A stretch of DNA of 64,000 nt from JBCFAY01 sp038562375 (GCA_038562375.1 JBCFAY010000008.1:62001-126000); one strand, 5' to 3'; shown: positions 43,254 to 56,787, counted from the first letter of the stretch. Notes: generated by a model not told the origin, from the sequence alone. Made by a program: numbers and translations.

Positions 43254-43385
43254 CGTCATCCCCTCCTTCGGGTCAGGATATGCTTTAAAGCGCCGATTCT
43301 TGCTTCGGGAGCAAAAAGAAGCCTTGCCGTGTGCCGCGCGGTTCGTTTCACGCTCCCGCATTCGGTGCGCGACCTTCCCGCCGAT

Positions 43386-44777
43386 CTACTTAAAATTCCG
43401 CGCGATGTGCCTGAGCCGCGTCGGCGTATTGTCGCTCGGGTGCCGCGCGCAGTGTAAAAGCAGCTGATGCTTGATCCTGCCGATCTCCGGCCCCGGCGCG
43501 ATCTCCAGCCATTGCATGAGTTCCTCGCCCGTGCACGCAAGCTGCGCTTCGCTGAACGGCGCGCCCTCCCGCCTCATCCTTTGAAGGAGATCCCTCCATC
43601 TTTCGGCGGTCGCGACCGGGCCGGTCTCCATGCCGGAGCCGACCACGTCGGCCTCGCGCATCAGGATTAAATCCTCGACGAACGCGTCGCCCCAATCCGC
43701 GAACCGCGCGCGCAGCGTGCTTTCCTTGGCGCGCCCGTCAAGATCGTACATATGCCGCTCAACAAGGGGCAGCACCCGATCCCTTACGGCGTTCGGAAAG
43801 CGCAGCCGTTCCAGTATTTCCCGGGAAATTTCGACGCCGAGCGCATCGTGCCCGATCATCGGCGAGCGCCCGGGGCGGACGGGATCGATCCGGTTCTTTT
43901 CGATCGCGTAGGGCTTGCCCACGTCGTGCAGGAGCCCCGCGAGCCTTAGATGCAAGACCTTGGGCATCACGGCGCAGACGTGGAACACGTGCTCGATCAC
44001 CGTGTACGCGTGGTACGGCCCCGGCTGCTCGACGCCCCGGCCCTTGATCAATTCCGGCAGTATGCGCTCGAGTGCGCCGGTCCGTTCGAGCAGCCTTAGC
44101 GCCTCGAGCACCCGCTCGCCGTCCGCGAGCAGCGTCTTTTCAAGCTCGGCGCGCACGCGCTCGCGCGCGATGTCGTCAAGGCCTTTTACAAGCCTGTGCG
44201 CGGCGGCCTCCGTATCGGGATCGACCGAGAACCCGAGCCGCGCGGCAAAGCGCGCCATGCGGAGGATCCTCAGCGCGTCGTCGCGGAGGATCAGCTCCGG
44301 GTCTTTTGTAGTGGTGCGCAGCACCTTTCGGCGGATGTCCTCCATCCCGCCCGTCGGATCGAGAATCTCTCCGCTTTCAAGATCGACATACAGCGCGTTG
44401 CAGGAGAAATCGCGCCGGAAGGCATCCGTTTCCACGCTTTCGCCAAACTCCACCGACGTCGGCCGGTGCGCGCCGCCCTCGCCGTATACGTCGCTGCGGA
44501 ATGTCGTATGCTCGGTCAAAAACCCGTCGGGGAACAGGATGCTCACCGTGCCGAACTTTTCGCCCGTGGGGATGACCCGCAGGCCGTCCCCTTCGCACAG
44601 GGCGCGCGCCTCATCAGGACGCAGCCTCGAGCAGATGTCGATATCGCTCGCGGGCACGCCCAGGAGCGGATTTCTCACCATGCCCCCCACGCCGTAAAGC
44701 CGCGCGCCCGCCTGTGAAAACAGGCGGGCTAAGCGGGTAAGCTGTTCAGGGATCGGTATGTGTACGTCTTCGTTCAT
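43386..44777 (-). CDS. tRNA nucleotidyltransferase/poly(A)-polymerase family with HD-domain
   Basis: 463 residues. Head domain: LYGVGGMVRNPLLG, SDIDICSRLRPDEA (catalytic DxD), TTFRSDVYGEGGAHRPTSVEFGESVETDAFRRDFSCNALYVD and LRILRMARFAARLGFSVDPDT, all typical of class II CCA-adding enzymes. An HD domain follows (HAYTVIEHVFHVC .. LAGLLHDVGKP .. GHDALG), as in bacterial CCA enzymes with phosphohydrolase activity. It adds or repairs the tRNA CCA end. It starts at 44777, just after an 8-bp tandem repeat; the ribosome site AAAGGA lies between the repeat and the ATG. Confidence 0.93.
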   Translation of the reverse strand: MNEDVHIPIPEQLTRLARLFSQAGARLYGVGGMVRNPLLGVPASDIDICSRLRPDEARALCEGDGLRVIPTGEKFGTVSILFPDGFLTEHTTFRSDVYGEGGAHRPTSVEFGESVETDAFRRDFSCNALYVDLESGEILDPTGGMEDIRRKVLRTTTKDPELILRDDALRILRMARFAARLGFSVDPDTEAAAHRLVKGLDDIARERVRAELEKTLLADGERVLEALRLLERTGALERILPELIKGRGVEQPGPYHAYTVIEHVFHVCAVMPKVLHLRLAGLLHDVGKPYAIEKNRIDPVRPGRSPMIGHDALGVEISREILERLRFPNAVRDRVLPLVERHMYDLDGRAKESTLRARFADWGDAFVEDLILMREADVVGSGMETGPVATAERWRDLLQRMRREGAPFSEAQLACTGEELMQWLEIAPGPEIGRIKHQLLLHCARHPSDNTPTRLRHIARNFK

Positions 44778-44788
44778 AGAAATCCTTT

Positions 44789-44820
44789 GGCTCCGGGGCT
44801 CCGGGGCTCCGGGGCTCCGG
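44789..44820. repeat. Four perfect tandem copies of an 8-bp unit
   Basis: GGCTCCGG repeated at 44789-44796, 44797-44804, 44805-44812 and 44813-44820, with a degenerate fifth copy after. It lies just upstream of the CCA-enzyme start on the minus strand (CCGGAGCC). Copy-number change would alter the spacing between gyrA and the next gene. Confidence 0.9.
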
Positions 44821-44887
44821 GGGCTGCGCCCCGTTCGCCGGACGCCAACACCAGATCATTTCCTCTTGGCGGCACGGCCGCCCAGCG

Positions 44888-47437
<2,550 letters not shown>

Positions 47438-47478
47438 GCTGGAGTGCCTTCTTTCTCAGCGGCAAAGATCGCCGGGCA

Positions 47479-49473
<1,995 letters not shown>

Positions 49474-49692
49474 CTATCGCCAGCCACGGCACCGCCATGC
49501 CTTCCTCTTTCTCAAACGGCATACAAACCGGCAGATTGAGAGGCGAAGATCTTATAGGGAGAAAGTCTTGCGCCCAAGCGAGGCCGCAGCGGTTCCGCAG
49601 CGCGTGCCCGCAATACGGAGGCGGCGAGGTTTTTGCCCGATAACCGCATGGGTACGATACCCTTTGCCTTAAACGTCCGCGTAAAACCCTCT

Positions 49693-49998
49693 TCAGGCTT
49701 TTGTGTGCGCGTTTGCATTCTGCTTGAAGTAATTCTCCGTGCCGTCCTCCAAAAAGCGCTGTGAGCGCTTCAGAAGCGTAATCGCGCTGATCGGCGAGCC
49801 ATAGAGCGTCTGGCTGCCTTTTTTTTCGACGAGCACATAGGTTTTCACCTGATCGTTGACCGGCTTATAGCGGCCCTGCTCCTTCGCCGCCGCCAGGAAC
49901 GCGCGGTTTTCAGCGCTTTTTTCCATGGAATCCGCGTCGATCACGGCGGTGATCTCCTCGGTCTGTACCGACGCGTTCGCGCCAAGATGCAAAATCAT
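49693..49998 (-). CDS. remB: RemB/DUF370-type small regulatory protein
   Basis: 101 residues from the ATG at 49998 (GGAAG upstream), beginning MILHLGANASVQTEEITAVIDADS, the DUF370 start seen in B. subtilis RemB (YaaB). The segment YVLVEKKGSQTLYGSPISAITLLKR also matches. It sits at the same place as in B. subtilis, between recF and gyrB. RemA/RemB proteins control matrix genes and osmoregulation; DNA binding is known for RemA. The C-terminal end (RFLEDGTENYFKQNANAHTKA) is longer than the B. subtilis protein. Confidence 0.9.
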   Translation of the reverse strand: MILHLGANASVQTEEITAVIDADSMEKSAENRAFLAAAKEQGRYKPVNDQVKTYVLVEKKGSQTLYGSPISAITLLKRSQRFLEDGTENYFKQNANAHTKA

Positions 49999-50214
49999 GT
50001 TTTCTTCCTTTCGAGAGCGTTCCATCATCCCTTTGATCGGGCGAGCGCTCTCCCGCGGCCTAGCCCGAAAAGCTTCGCCGCCTGATCATTTTATTCCCAT
50101 TTTGTGCCTTTTCCTACCTCCGGCACAGGCTTTTCGTCAGTCATTACCAATTATATTTTACGGCTTGTCCGCCATATTCCATGCGGGCGTTCCGTCCTGT
50201 TAACCCCGCGCCGC

Positions 50215-51312
50215 TCATCCTCTCTGCCGGAGCGTTCCCGCGCGGCATTCAAAGAGCGTCATTTCACCCTTGAGCTTTTCCAATCCCATCAGCGAGGTCG
50301 AGGTCAAAAACGTCTGACATTTGCCCATGCCCGCGATCAGCATCCCCTGCCGTTCCTCGTCGAGCTCGGAGAGCACGTCGTCCAATAAAAGCACCGGCGC
50401 GTCGCTGTTCTGCTCCAAATACAACTCGATCTGCGCAAGCTTTAAACACAGAGCCGCCGTCCTTTGCTGCCCCTGAGAGCCGAAGGCGCGCGCGTCCGCC
50501 CCGTTGAGCTTTAAAACGATATCGTCCCTGTGCGGGCCCGCTCCCGTAAACCCCCGGCGAAAATCCGTCGGCGCCGATTCGCACAGCGCGTCCAATATCG
50601 CTTCCCGAACGCTTTCGCCGCGCACGGCGACGTCCGGCGCGTATTCTACCGAAAGAGCTTCCCTTTCGCCCGAGATGCGCGCGTGCAGCGCTTTTGCATG
50701 GAACGCGAGCCGCTCGATGAACGCGGCGCGCTCGCGCATCAGCTCCGCGCCCGAAAGGGCAAGCTGTTCGTCGTACGCGGCGGCCATTCCGGCGGGGCAC
50801 TCGCGCGCGGGAAGCTTCAGCATCGCGTTCTTCTGGCGCAGCGCCGAAGTGTAGCGCATCAGGTGCACAAAGTACGAGCGGCTCTGCTGCGAGAGCTCCA
50901 TGTCCATAAACCGCCGCCGAAGGTCCGGCCCCTGCTTGACGAGCGTGAGATCCTCGGGCGAGAACATCACCGTATGGAACACGCCGATGAGCTCGCCGAT
51001 ACGCGGGAGCGGCTTGCCGTCCAAAAGGGCGCGTTTGGGTTCCCCGCGCTGGAATTTCATCTCGATCCTTCGCCCGCCGCCGTAGTGGGTCAGATCAAGC
51101 CCGACGTATGCGGCGGCGCTGTCCCTTTGGATCAGGTCGGCGTCCTTGTTGGTGCGGTGCGAGCGGCCGAAACAGCAAAGAAAAAGCGCCTCCAGAACAT
51201 TGGTCTTTCCCTGCGCGTTTTCGCCGATGATCGCGTTTAGCTTTGGCCCCGGCGCGAGCGTCAGCGCCTCATAATTGCGGTATTCCATCAGCTTGAGCTT
51301 TTCTACCCGCAT
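50215..51312 (-). CDS. recF: DNA replication and repair protein RecF
   Basis: 365 residues. SMC-like ATPase: LKLMEYRNYEALTL start, Walker A IGENAQGKTNVLEAL, a helical middle, FTGAGPHRDDIVLKLNG (signature), SQGQQRTAALCLKLAQIELYLEQN and Walker B APVLLLDDVLSELDEERQG with the D-loop. Loads RecA at gapped DNA with RecO and RecR. It is separated from dnaN by 4.4 kb of other genes, an unusual arrangement. The gap to remB (190 nt) shows no gene. Confidence 0.97.
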   Translation of the reverse strand: MRVEKLKLMEYRNYEALTLAPGPKLNAIIGENAQGKTNVLEALFLCCFGRSHRTNKDADLIQRDSAAAYVGLDLTHYGGGRRIEMKFQRGEPKRALLDGKPLPRIGELIGVFHTVMFSPEDLTLVKQGPDLRRRFMDMELSQQSRSYFVHLMRYTSALRQKNAMLKLPARECPAGMAAAYDEQLALSGAELMRERAAFIERLAFHAKALHARISGEREALSVEYAPDVAVRGESVREAILDALCESAPTDFRRGFTGAGPHRDDIVLKLNGADARAFGSQGQQRTAALCLKLAQIELYLEQNSDAPVLLLDDVLSELDEERQGMLIAGMGKCQTFLTSTSLMGLEKLKGEMTLFECRAGTLRQRG

Positions 51313-51549
51313 GGGTTTCCTCCCGCCGCCGGCGCATTCGTTCCGACATTAGTATTATAACATATTTCCCTTATTCGCTCAATGTGTAAATATATATGAA
51401 AGGAAGAATTACAAACTGAATAATTATAGTTTTATGATCTAAATTTATGCAGAGCTCGCGCAGGCTTTTGGCTGCGATTTCATCGCCGTTTCCCGCTGTC
51501 TTACGTGTTTTTTCGAAGGGATTCGCCGTTTATCACCCGCCGGAAAAGC

Positions 51550-51583
51550 AAAAAGCGGGCCGGGGCTTTCGCTCCGGTCCGCC
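51550..51583 (-). terminator. Terminator of the two-component system operon
   Basis: Minus strand stem GCGGACCGGAGC-GAAA-GCCCCGGCCCGC followed by TTTTTGC. The stem has a few non-canonical pairs. Confidence 0.7.
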
Positions 51584-51621
51584 ATATCTCCCTTGGGGTA
51601 CCGCCCCTTTGGAGAATCCTT

Positions 51622-51673
51622 CCTTAAGCATCGTACGTCAATCCGAACTCGGATTGGCGCACGATGCTTAAGG
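51622..51673. repeat. 25-bp imperfect inverted repeat straddling the kinase stop
   Basis: CCTTAAGCATCGT-A-CG-T-CAATCCGA pairs with TCGGATTG-G-CG-C-ACGATGCTTAAGG around a two-base centre; two mismatched positions. The stop codon of the kinase gene (51668-51670) lies within the right arm. It is followed by GTTTTT on the plus strand. It could be an RNA stem, a regulator site or a short mobile-element remnant. Confidence 0.7.
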
Positions 51674-53224
51674 CGTTTTTATGAACACCAGCGTCGCCTT
51701 GAAAAGATCCCCGTCCGCGTCGATGTGCAGCTCTCCCTTTTGCAGCTCCATCAGGCTTTTGGCGATCGAAAGGCCCAGGCCGCTCCCCTCGCTCGAGCGC
51801 GCCGCATCGCCGCGGACGAAGCGCTCCATCAGTTCGTCGCCGGATACGCCGATGCTCTCGCGGGAGACGTTCTTGAGCGTGAGCGTTACATGGCGGTCCG
51901 CCGTCCCGGCCTCGCAGTACAGACGGGTATCCGGCAGCGCGTACTTGCAGGCGTTGTTCAGGAGATTATCGAGCACCCGCCACGCGAGCTTTCCGTCGGC
52001 GAGTATCATCGGCAGGCTGTCGGGCAGCTTGACGACAGGCGTGATCCCCGCCGTCTCAAGCCTTTGGGCGTATTCCGCGAGGCTCTGGTGCAGGATCTCC
52101 TTTAAGTCTGTAGGCTCGAGGGTTACGCCGAGCGCTCCGCTCGAGGCTTTGGAAGCTTCCACGATGTCGCCCGTCAGTTTTTTAAGCCTCTCCGCCTGCC
52201 TGGCGAGCACGTCTACATAGCCCCTTGCCGTTTCGTCCTCCATCCCTTGTTTTTGAAGCAGGTCGATATAGGTCACGATGCTCGTCAAAGGCGTCTTCAG
52301 GTCGTGGGAGACGTTCGCGATCAGATCCGTCTTCATGCGCTCGCTCTTCATGCGCTCCTCGACGGCGCGGCGCATCCCCTCGCCGATCCCGTTGAGCGCT
52401 TCGGCGTGTTCCTTGATATCAAGGTGCATGCCCCCGGTATCGACGCGATGCCCGAGATCGCCCGCCGCGAGCGCCTTCGCCCCGACCTGCAGCCTTTGCA
52501 TCTGGAGCGCTCCCAGGCAGAGCGCCGCGAGCATTGCGACGGTTACGAGAAAGAACAGCAGCCCCGCAAATCCGCCGTAACGCGCGGGTATGTACAGCAA
52601 CATGCACAGCAGGCCGAACACGACGTACCCGAGGATGACCTTCCACAGCAGCGAAATACCGCGTACTATTTTCAAAAATACGCGCCAAAGGAACACCAAT
52701 ATGTAAGCGATGATATTGTTGCGCCAGAGAGTCCCCGTCTTGACGCGCACCGCGAAGGTCATGCTCAGCATCAGCGCGAGAAGTACGGTTCCCGCCATGC
52801 CGAAGGCAACCAGCAGCAGGACGAGTCTTCCATAGAAGGAGTAGGATAACGCCTGCATGGTAAGATACAGCAATACGAACGCCAGTACGAAAAGGACGCA
52901 TAAAAGATCCAGCGGCACGCGCTCAAGACGCGTAAGCTGCGGCTGCTCGTTCCCTTCCCTCCTGCCCGCCGCGCACAGCAAAAATACATACAGCGCGGCG
53001 CAGGCAATCGTAAAGAATACCCCAAGGCCGATGAACCAGTTGATCTGTACTTCCGAAAGGTTCGCGATGTTTCCGAGCCATTGCTCGGAATACACCAGAT
53101 TCCCACGATCGTATTCGATCGCATAGACCGCCATGGCAAAAAAGGCGACTGCCGCAAGAGAGAATATCGTACAAAGGAATATCGCCGCGGCCTTTGCCCA
53201 AAACGAATGCGTCAGCTTTTTCAT
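51668..53224 (-). CDS. Two-component sensor histidine kinase
   Basis: 518 residues from the ATG at 53224, which overlaps the response-regulator stop (ATGA). Six or so membrane segments before a HAMP-like stretch, then the dimerisation helix with the phosphorylatable His (NVSHDLKTPLTSIVTYIDLL), the N box (NLLNNACKYA) and the G2 box (SGLGLSIAKSL). The multi-spanning input domain (residues 10-250) is far longer than VanS-type sensors and lacks an obvious extracellular binding domain, so it probably senses membrane stress or a lipid-soluble ligand. Partner: the OmpR-type regulator encoded just upstream. Confidence 0.93.
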   Translation of the reverse strand: MKKLTHSFWAKAAAIFLCTIFSLAAVAFFAMAVYAIEYDRGNLVYSEQWLGNIANLSEVQINWFIGLGVFFTIACAALYVFLLCAAGRREGNEQPQLTRLERVPLDLLCVLFVLAFVLLYLTMQALSYSFYGRLVLLLVAFGMAGTVLLALMLSMTFAVRVKTGTLWRNNIIAYILVFLWRVFLKIVRGISLLWKVILGYVVFGLLCMLLYIPARYGGFAGLLFFLVTVAMLAALCLGALQMQRLQVGAKALAAGDLGHRVDTGGMHLDIKEHAEALNGIGEGMRRAVEERMKSERMKTDLIANVSHDLKTPLTSIVTYIDLLQKQGMEDETARGYVDVLARQAERLKKLTGDIVEASKASSGALGVTLEPTDLKEILHQSLAEYAQRLETAGITPVVKLPDSLPMILADGKLAWRVLDNLLNNACKYALPDTRLYCEAGTADRHVTLTLKNVSRESIGVSGDELMERFVRGDAARSSEGSGLGLSIAKSLMELQKGELHIDADGDLFKATLVFIKTP

Positions 53225-53916
53225 GAGAGTCCCCTTTCCATCTTGTAGCCGTGCCCCCATACCACCTTGAGAACCCTCGGTTCCGCAGGGTTGATTTCGA
53301 TCTTTTCGCGGATGTGCCGGATATGTACCGCAATGGTGTTTTCCATGCCCTTGGCGCTCCCTTTCCAGATCGCGTCGTAGATCTGTGCCGAGGAAAACAC
53401 GCGGCCGGGCTGCTCCATCAAAAGCTTTAGGATACCGTATTCCGTGGGTGTGAGCGAAACGGGCTCCCCGTCGAGCGTGACTTTTTTCTCCTCGTCGTCG
53501 AGCGCGACGCCGCCGATTATGAGCCGCTGCTCCTTTTGCTCCATGCCGCCGAGCTGCGTATATCGCCTCAGCTGTGATTTGACGCGCGCGAGCAGCTCCA
53601 CGGGGCTGAAGGGCTTCGTCACATAATCGTCCGCGCCGATGGAAAGCCCGAGCACCTTATCGCCGTCCTCGCTTTTGGCCGTGAGGAGTATGACCGGAAT
53701 GTTGGAATTTTTGCGAAGCTGCGCCGTCGCCATGATGCCGTCGAGTCCCGGCATCATGATATCCATGAGCACGAGATGGATTTCGCTGTTTTTTACGATC
53801 TCCAGCGCTTCGCGCCCGTTGTGCGCGACATGAGCAACATAGCCCTCGGCGCGCAGATAGATCTCGAGCGCCGATACGATATCGCAATCGTCGTCGCAGA
53901 TGAGTATGTGATGCAT
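53221..53916 (-). CDS. OmpR/PhoB-type response regulator
   Basis: 231 residues. Receiver domain with acidic pocket ICDDDCD, phospho-acceptor Asp52 (VLMDIMMPGLDG), Thr and Lys in ILLTAKSEDGD; then the winged-helix DNA-binding domain (VSLTPTEYGILKLLMEQPGRVFSSAQIYDAIWKG, NTIAVHIRHIREKIEINPAEPRVLKVVWGHGYKM). ATG at 53916 after AAGGGGGG. An inverted repeat TTTAAGA-ACC-TCTTAAA lies 62-78 nt upstream and may be an autoregulatory site. Confidence 0.95.
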   Translation of the reverse strand: MHHILICDDDCDIVSALEIYLRAEGYVAHVAHNGREALEIVKNSEIHLVLMDIMMPGLDGIMATAQLRKNSNIPVILLTAKSEDGDKVLGLSIGADDYVTKPFSPVELLARVKSQLRRYTQLGGMEQKEQRLIIGGVALDDEEKKVTLDGEPVSLTPTEYGILKLLMEQPGRVFSSAQIYDAIWKGSAKGMENTIAVHIRHIREKIEINPAEPRVLKVVWGHGYKMERGLS

Positions 53917-53977
53917 GGCGTTCCCCCCTTAAGGGCATTGTACCGGATTCCCCCATGAAGAAAACAGGGGGCAAATC

Positions 53978-53994
53978 TTTAAGAACCTCTTAAA
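53978..53994. promoter_or_regulatory. Candidate response-regulator operator
   Basis: TTTAAGA-ACC-TCTTAAA, 7-bp perfect arms, between the divergent response-regulator and lipoprotein genes. Binding is inferred. Confidence 0.4.
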
Positions 53995-54116
53995 TTTGCG
54001 TCTTTTTTGATTCCTTCTCAAAAGTATGATTTTTAAACTCGCAGCAGTAAACAAACCGCGGGATTCTGCGCAACCGTAAGGCAGCGAGGATCGTGTATGA
54101 AAAAGGAGGATCCCGT

Positions 54117-54527
54117 ATGAAGAAGTTGCTTTTTGTCTTGCTTTATGGGTGTATCTGTTGCTTTTTGCTCGGCTGCAAAAGCGATAACGGCGCGAAAGTG
54201 TTCCGCGATCTCAACGCGCGGGACGTATCGAGCTTTACGGTGACGCTGCTCCCGCCCGCTGCGGAATTCACCACTGACGACGAAACGTCGATTTCTGAAC
54301 TTGTGGATATCCTTCGGGAGATAACCCTATTGGAATCTGACGATTCCTATCGTGACTATAATGGGCAGTGGGTGGAATTTCAACTAAAAATGAACGATGG
54401 CGGCGTTCGAACGATCGCGGCATACAACCCATTTATCATCATCGACGGCGTGGGCTACCAAACGGAATATGCTCCTTGTGAAAAGCTCAATGCATTCGGC
54501 AACGCTCTTTATGATAGCCTCTCTTAA
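54117..54527 (+). CDS. Small lipoprotein of unknown function
   Basis: 136 residues from the ATG at 54117 (AAGGAGG upstream). Signal and lipobox LLGCKS (Cys20), with unusual extra cysteines in the signal (Cys12, 14, 15). The mature part (SDNGAKVFRDLNARDVSSFTV, ISELVDILREITLLESDD and GYQTEYAPCEKLNAFGNALYDSL) looks like a small folded domain. It is divergent from the response-regulator operon and convergent with a further small exported protein, so the pair may be targets of the two-component system. Confidence 0.75.
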   Translation: MKKLLFVLLYGCICCFLLGCKSDNGAKVFRDLNARDVSSFTVTLLPPAAEFTTDDETSISELVDILREITLLESDDSYRDYNGQWVEFQLKMNDGGVRTIAAYNPFIIIDGVGYQTEYAPCEKLNAFGNALYDSLS

Positions 54528-54557
54528 TATCATACCGCTCGGGATTCATTTTCTAAA

Positions 54558-55022
54558 TTATAGCTCCAAGATTTCATCGATAAAGCGATCCCATCGATCA
54601 TTTTTAATCCTTAGCTTCCAATGGTTGGCCGGTGAAAATCGAAGCGTTGAATCCACAACGGCGTATTCCCCGCCGTAGGATTCTAAGCGAAAAAACATGT
54701 TCTTCTGAGCGGTCGCGGCAGTAATGATCGTTCTTTCTACTTCGTTGAAGGGCATGGCTCTTGAGAACGTTCTTCTGAACTTCGTGTTTTCCAGGAATAA
54801 AATCAGCATTTCTTTTTGCCTGTCGCTCAATACAACTTGGTTCAGTACGACCGTTTTTTCCGACGTTTCAATGGCCTTTACGATTTTGACGATGCTGCTG
54901 TCCCCGGTTTTTAGCATCTCGCTGATCCGTTCGCCATTTACATTAAATAAGCAGTTTTCGGCGGCGATAAAACCGATTGCCGCGGCCGATAGAACGAGCA
55001 CCGCCGCATTTTTTGCTTTCAT
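54558..55022 (-). CDS. Small exported or membrane-anchored protein of unknown function
   Basis: 154 residues. One hydrophobic N-terminal segment (AAVLVLSAAAIGFIAA, residues 6-21), then a mature part with no known domain; charged and aromatic C-terminus (HWKLRIKNDRWDRFIDEILEL). Some similarity in layout to the neighbouring lipoprotein (SSIVKIVKAIETSEKTVVL). Start ATG at 55022 with GGAGAG upstream. Confidence 0.65.
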   Translation of the reverse strand: MKAKNAAVLVLSAAAIGFIAAENCLFNVNGERISEMLKTGDSSIVKIVKAIETSEKTVVLNQVVLSDRQKEMLILFLENTKFRRTFSRAMPFNEVERTIITAATAQKNMFFRLESYGGEYAVVDSTLRFSPANHWKLRIKNDRWDRFIDEILEL

Positions 55023-55070
55023 ATCGTTTCTCTCCTTTCATACGACACTGCTTCTCGTTTTTAAGCATTA

Positions 55071-55113
55071 AATAGAAAGTATGCTACAACAGTTCCCTGC
55101 GGCAGCATACTTT
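55071..55113 (-). terminator. Terminator of the dnaN-GNAT unit
   Basis: AAAGTATGCT / AGCATACTTT, 10-bp perfect arms with an 18-nt loop, followed on the minus strand by a T-rich tail (TTTCTATTT). Confidence 0.6.
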
Positions 55114-55205
55114 ATTAGCGGGAGTTTTTGGATTCAGCCTCGTCCTTCATCGGCGCGGTTGGTATTGATAGGCCTTTCTTTGCCGATTAAACGTAAAGTC
55201 CTTAT

Positions 55206-55658
55206 CTACAGCTCTTTTTTCATGCAGATTGAGTCCGGCATGCACTGATATTCTCCATAATTCGGAATGATATAATATCCTATTCCTTTATATAATCCCA
55301 GCGCCTCGATCAAGGGCGCGCCTGTTTCCAAGATACAATACCGGTATCCCTTGGATTTTACTGATTTCTCAAGGGCTTCCATGATTTTCTTTGAGATTCC
55401 GCCGCCGCGGTACTCTTTTTTGACAAATACACGCTTTACCTGTGCGCATTCGTCGTCATATCGTTTAAAACCGGCGCAGCCGATGGGAATCTCCCCATCA
55501 TAAGCCAAAATCACGTCATGGATATCATCGAGCCGGTTCAAAGGGAGATACCCGGCTCTATTTTTCTCACCGCCCGCGATCTCATTCAGGGTTTGATCGA
55601 GCTCATGACAAAGCTCAATAAAGTCCTTATCGCGGCCATCCGTGTGCTTGAATTGCAT
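55206..55658 (-). CDS. GNAT-family N-acetyltransferase
   Basis: 150 residues from the ATG at 55658 (a TTG 12 codons up is also possible). Motif A reads VKRVFVKKEYRGGGISKKIMEALE, where the Q/RxxGxG/A acetyl-CoA loop is RGGGIS, and motif B is YCILETGAPLIEALGLYKGIGY. This is the small-molecule/protein acetyltransferase subgroup. It lies 25 nt downstream of dnaN with no promoter seen between, so it is probably co-transcribed with dnaN, an unusual insertion in the dnaA-gyrA block. AT-richer than dnaN. Confidence 0.85.
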   Translation of the reverse strand: MQFKHTDGRDKDFIELCHELDQTLNEIAGGEKNRAGYLPLNRLDDIHDVILAYDGEIPIGCAGFKRYDDECAQVKRVFVKKEYRGGGISKKIMEALEKSVKSKGYRYCILETGAPLIEALGLYKGIGYYIIPNYGEYQCMPDSICMKKEL

Positions 55659-55683
55659 CTTGATCTCTTTATTTAATCTCTTT

Positions 55684-56787
55684 CTACGATCCAAAAATCC
55701 GCATCGGCAGTATCAGGTAATAGAAGCCGTCCCCCTGCACGGGCTTGACGACGCAGGGACTAATGCTGTTGTTCATATCAAGATACAGCTCCTCGTCCTC
55801 GAGCGCCTTTAAAACGTCGGTAAAATACTTGGCGTTGAACGCGATCTTTAGCTCTGCTCCCGTGAGCGCGATCGGGATTTCCTCATTCAGTTTTCCCATC
55901 TCGCTGTTGGCGCTGATGTGCAGCGTCTCGCGCGTGAAATCCATCCTTACGAGATTGCTCTTATCCTCGCGGGCCATTAAGGACGCGCGCTCGATGCTGT
56001 TTAAAAGCTCCATCCTGTTCAGGCGCACCCGCGTATTGCTTTCGCTCGGCAGGATCTGTCGGTATCGGATGAATTCCCCGTCCAAAAGCCGCGTCACGAT
56101 CCTCGTATGCTCCATATCGAAGAGCACATGCGTTTTGGCGAACGTGATCTTTATAGGATCGTCGTCCCCCTGCAGAATCCGGCTTACTTCGAGCATGGAT
56201 TTCGCCGGAAGCACCGCTTTTTGATCAGTCGCTTCCAAATCGCAGCTTTCGCGCCGGAGCGCAAGCCTGTATCCGTCGAGCGCGACGGCGATGATCTTAT
56301 CCTGTTCAAACTCGACGAGCAAGCCCGTAAGGATGGGCTTTGTATCGTCCTGCGCGGTCGCGAATATGGTCTGGCGGACGATATCGCGCACTTTTCTCTG
56401 CGTGAGGTTGACTTCAAGGCCCCCGTCGATGCGCGGCATATCGGGAAAATCCGAGGCCGGCATCCCCTGCAGCGTGGTGTTGAACCTTCCGCACTGTATG
56501 GTTACGGTATTCTCCGCGCAGGTGATTTCCACGGATTCCGCGGGCAGCCTGCGCGTCATATCGGAAAACAGCCTGCCGGGTACGACGATGGCCCCTTCTT
56601 CCTCTACCGCGGCGGGAATCGTCGTTTCAATCTGCAGCGAAAGATCCGAGCATTTTAAACGAAGTCCATCCTTTGTGGCTTCGACAAGAATGCCTTCGAG
56701 TATTTGCAGCGTGCTTTTAACGGATACCGCCTTTATGACGGTTGAAGTGGCGGCGTTGAGGTCCTGGGTCTGTACGAAGAAACGCAT
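55684..56787 (-). CDS. dnaN: DNA polymerase III sliding clamp (beta subunit)
   Basis: 367 residues with the three repeats of the clamp fold; conserved segments are FVQTQDLNAATSTVIKAV, ILEGILVEATKDGLRLKCSDLSLQI, VPGRLFSDMTRRLP, ATAQDDTKPILTGLLVEFE, DGYRLALRR and the C-terminal YLILPMRIFGS, ending in the usual MR motif. It encircles DNA and tethers Pol III. It lies downstream of dnaA with the DnaA-box cluster between them. Confidence 0.98.
   Translation of the reverse strand: MRFFVQTQDLNAATSTVIKAVSVKSTLQILEGILVEATKDGLRLKCSDLSLQIETTIPAAVEEEGAIVVPGRLFSDMTRRLPAESVEITCAENTVTIQCGRFNTTLQGMPASDFPDMPRIDGGLEVNLTQRKVRDIVRQTIFATAQDDTKPILTGLLVEFEQDKIIAVALDGYRLALRRESCDLEATDQKAVLPAKSMLEVSRILQGDDDPIKITFAKTHVLFDMEHTRIVTRLLDGEFIRYRQILPSESNTRVRLNRMELLNSIERASLMAREDKSNLVRMDFTRETLHISANSEMGKLNEEIPIALTGAELKIAFNAKYFTDVLKALEDEELYLDMNNSISPCVVKPVQGDGFYYLILPMRIFGS

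Noticed and set aside
55206..55694. GNAT start at 55694
   Set aside because: That start is a TTG overlapping the dnaN end; the ATG at 55658 is preferred, although the upstream Shine-Dalgarno is weak.
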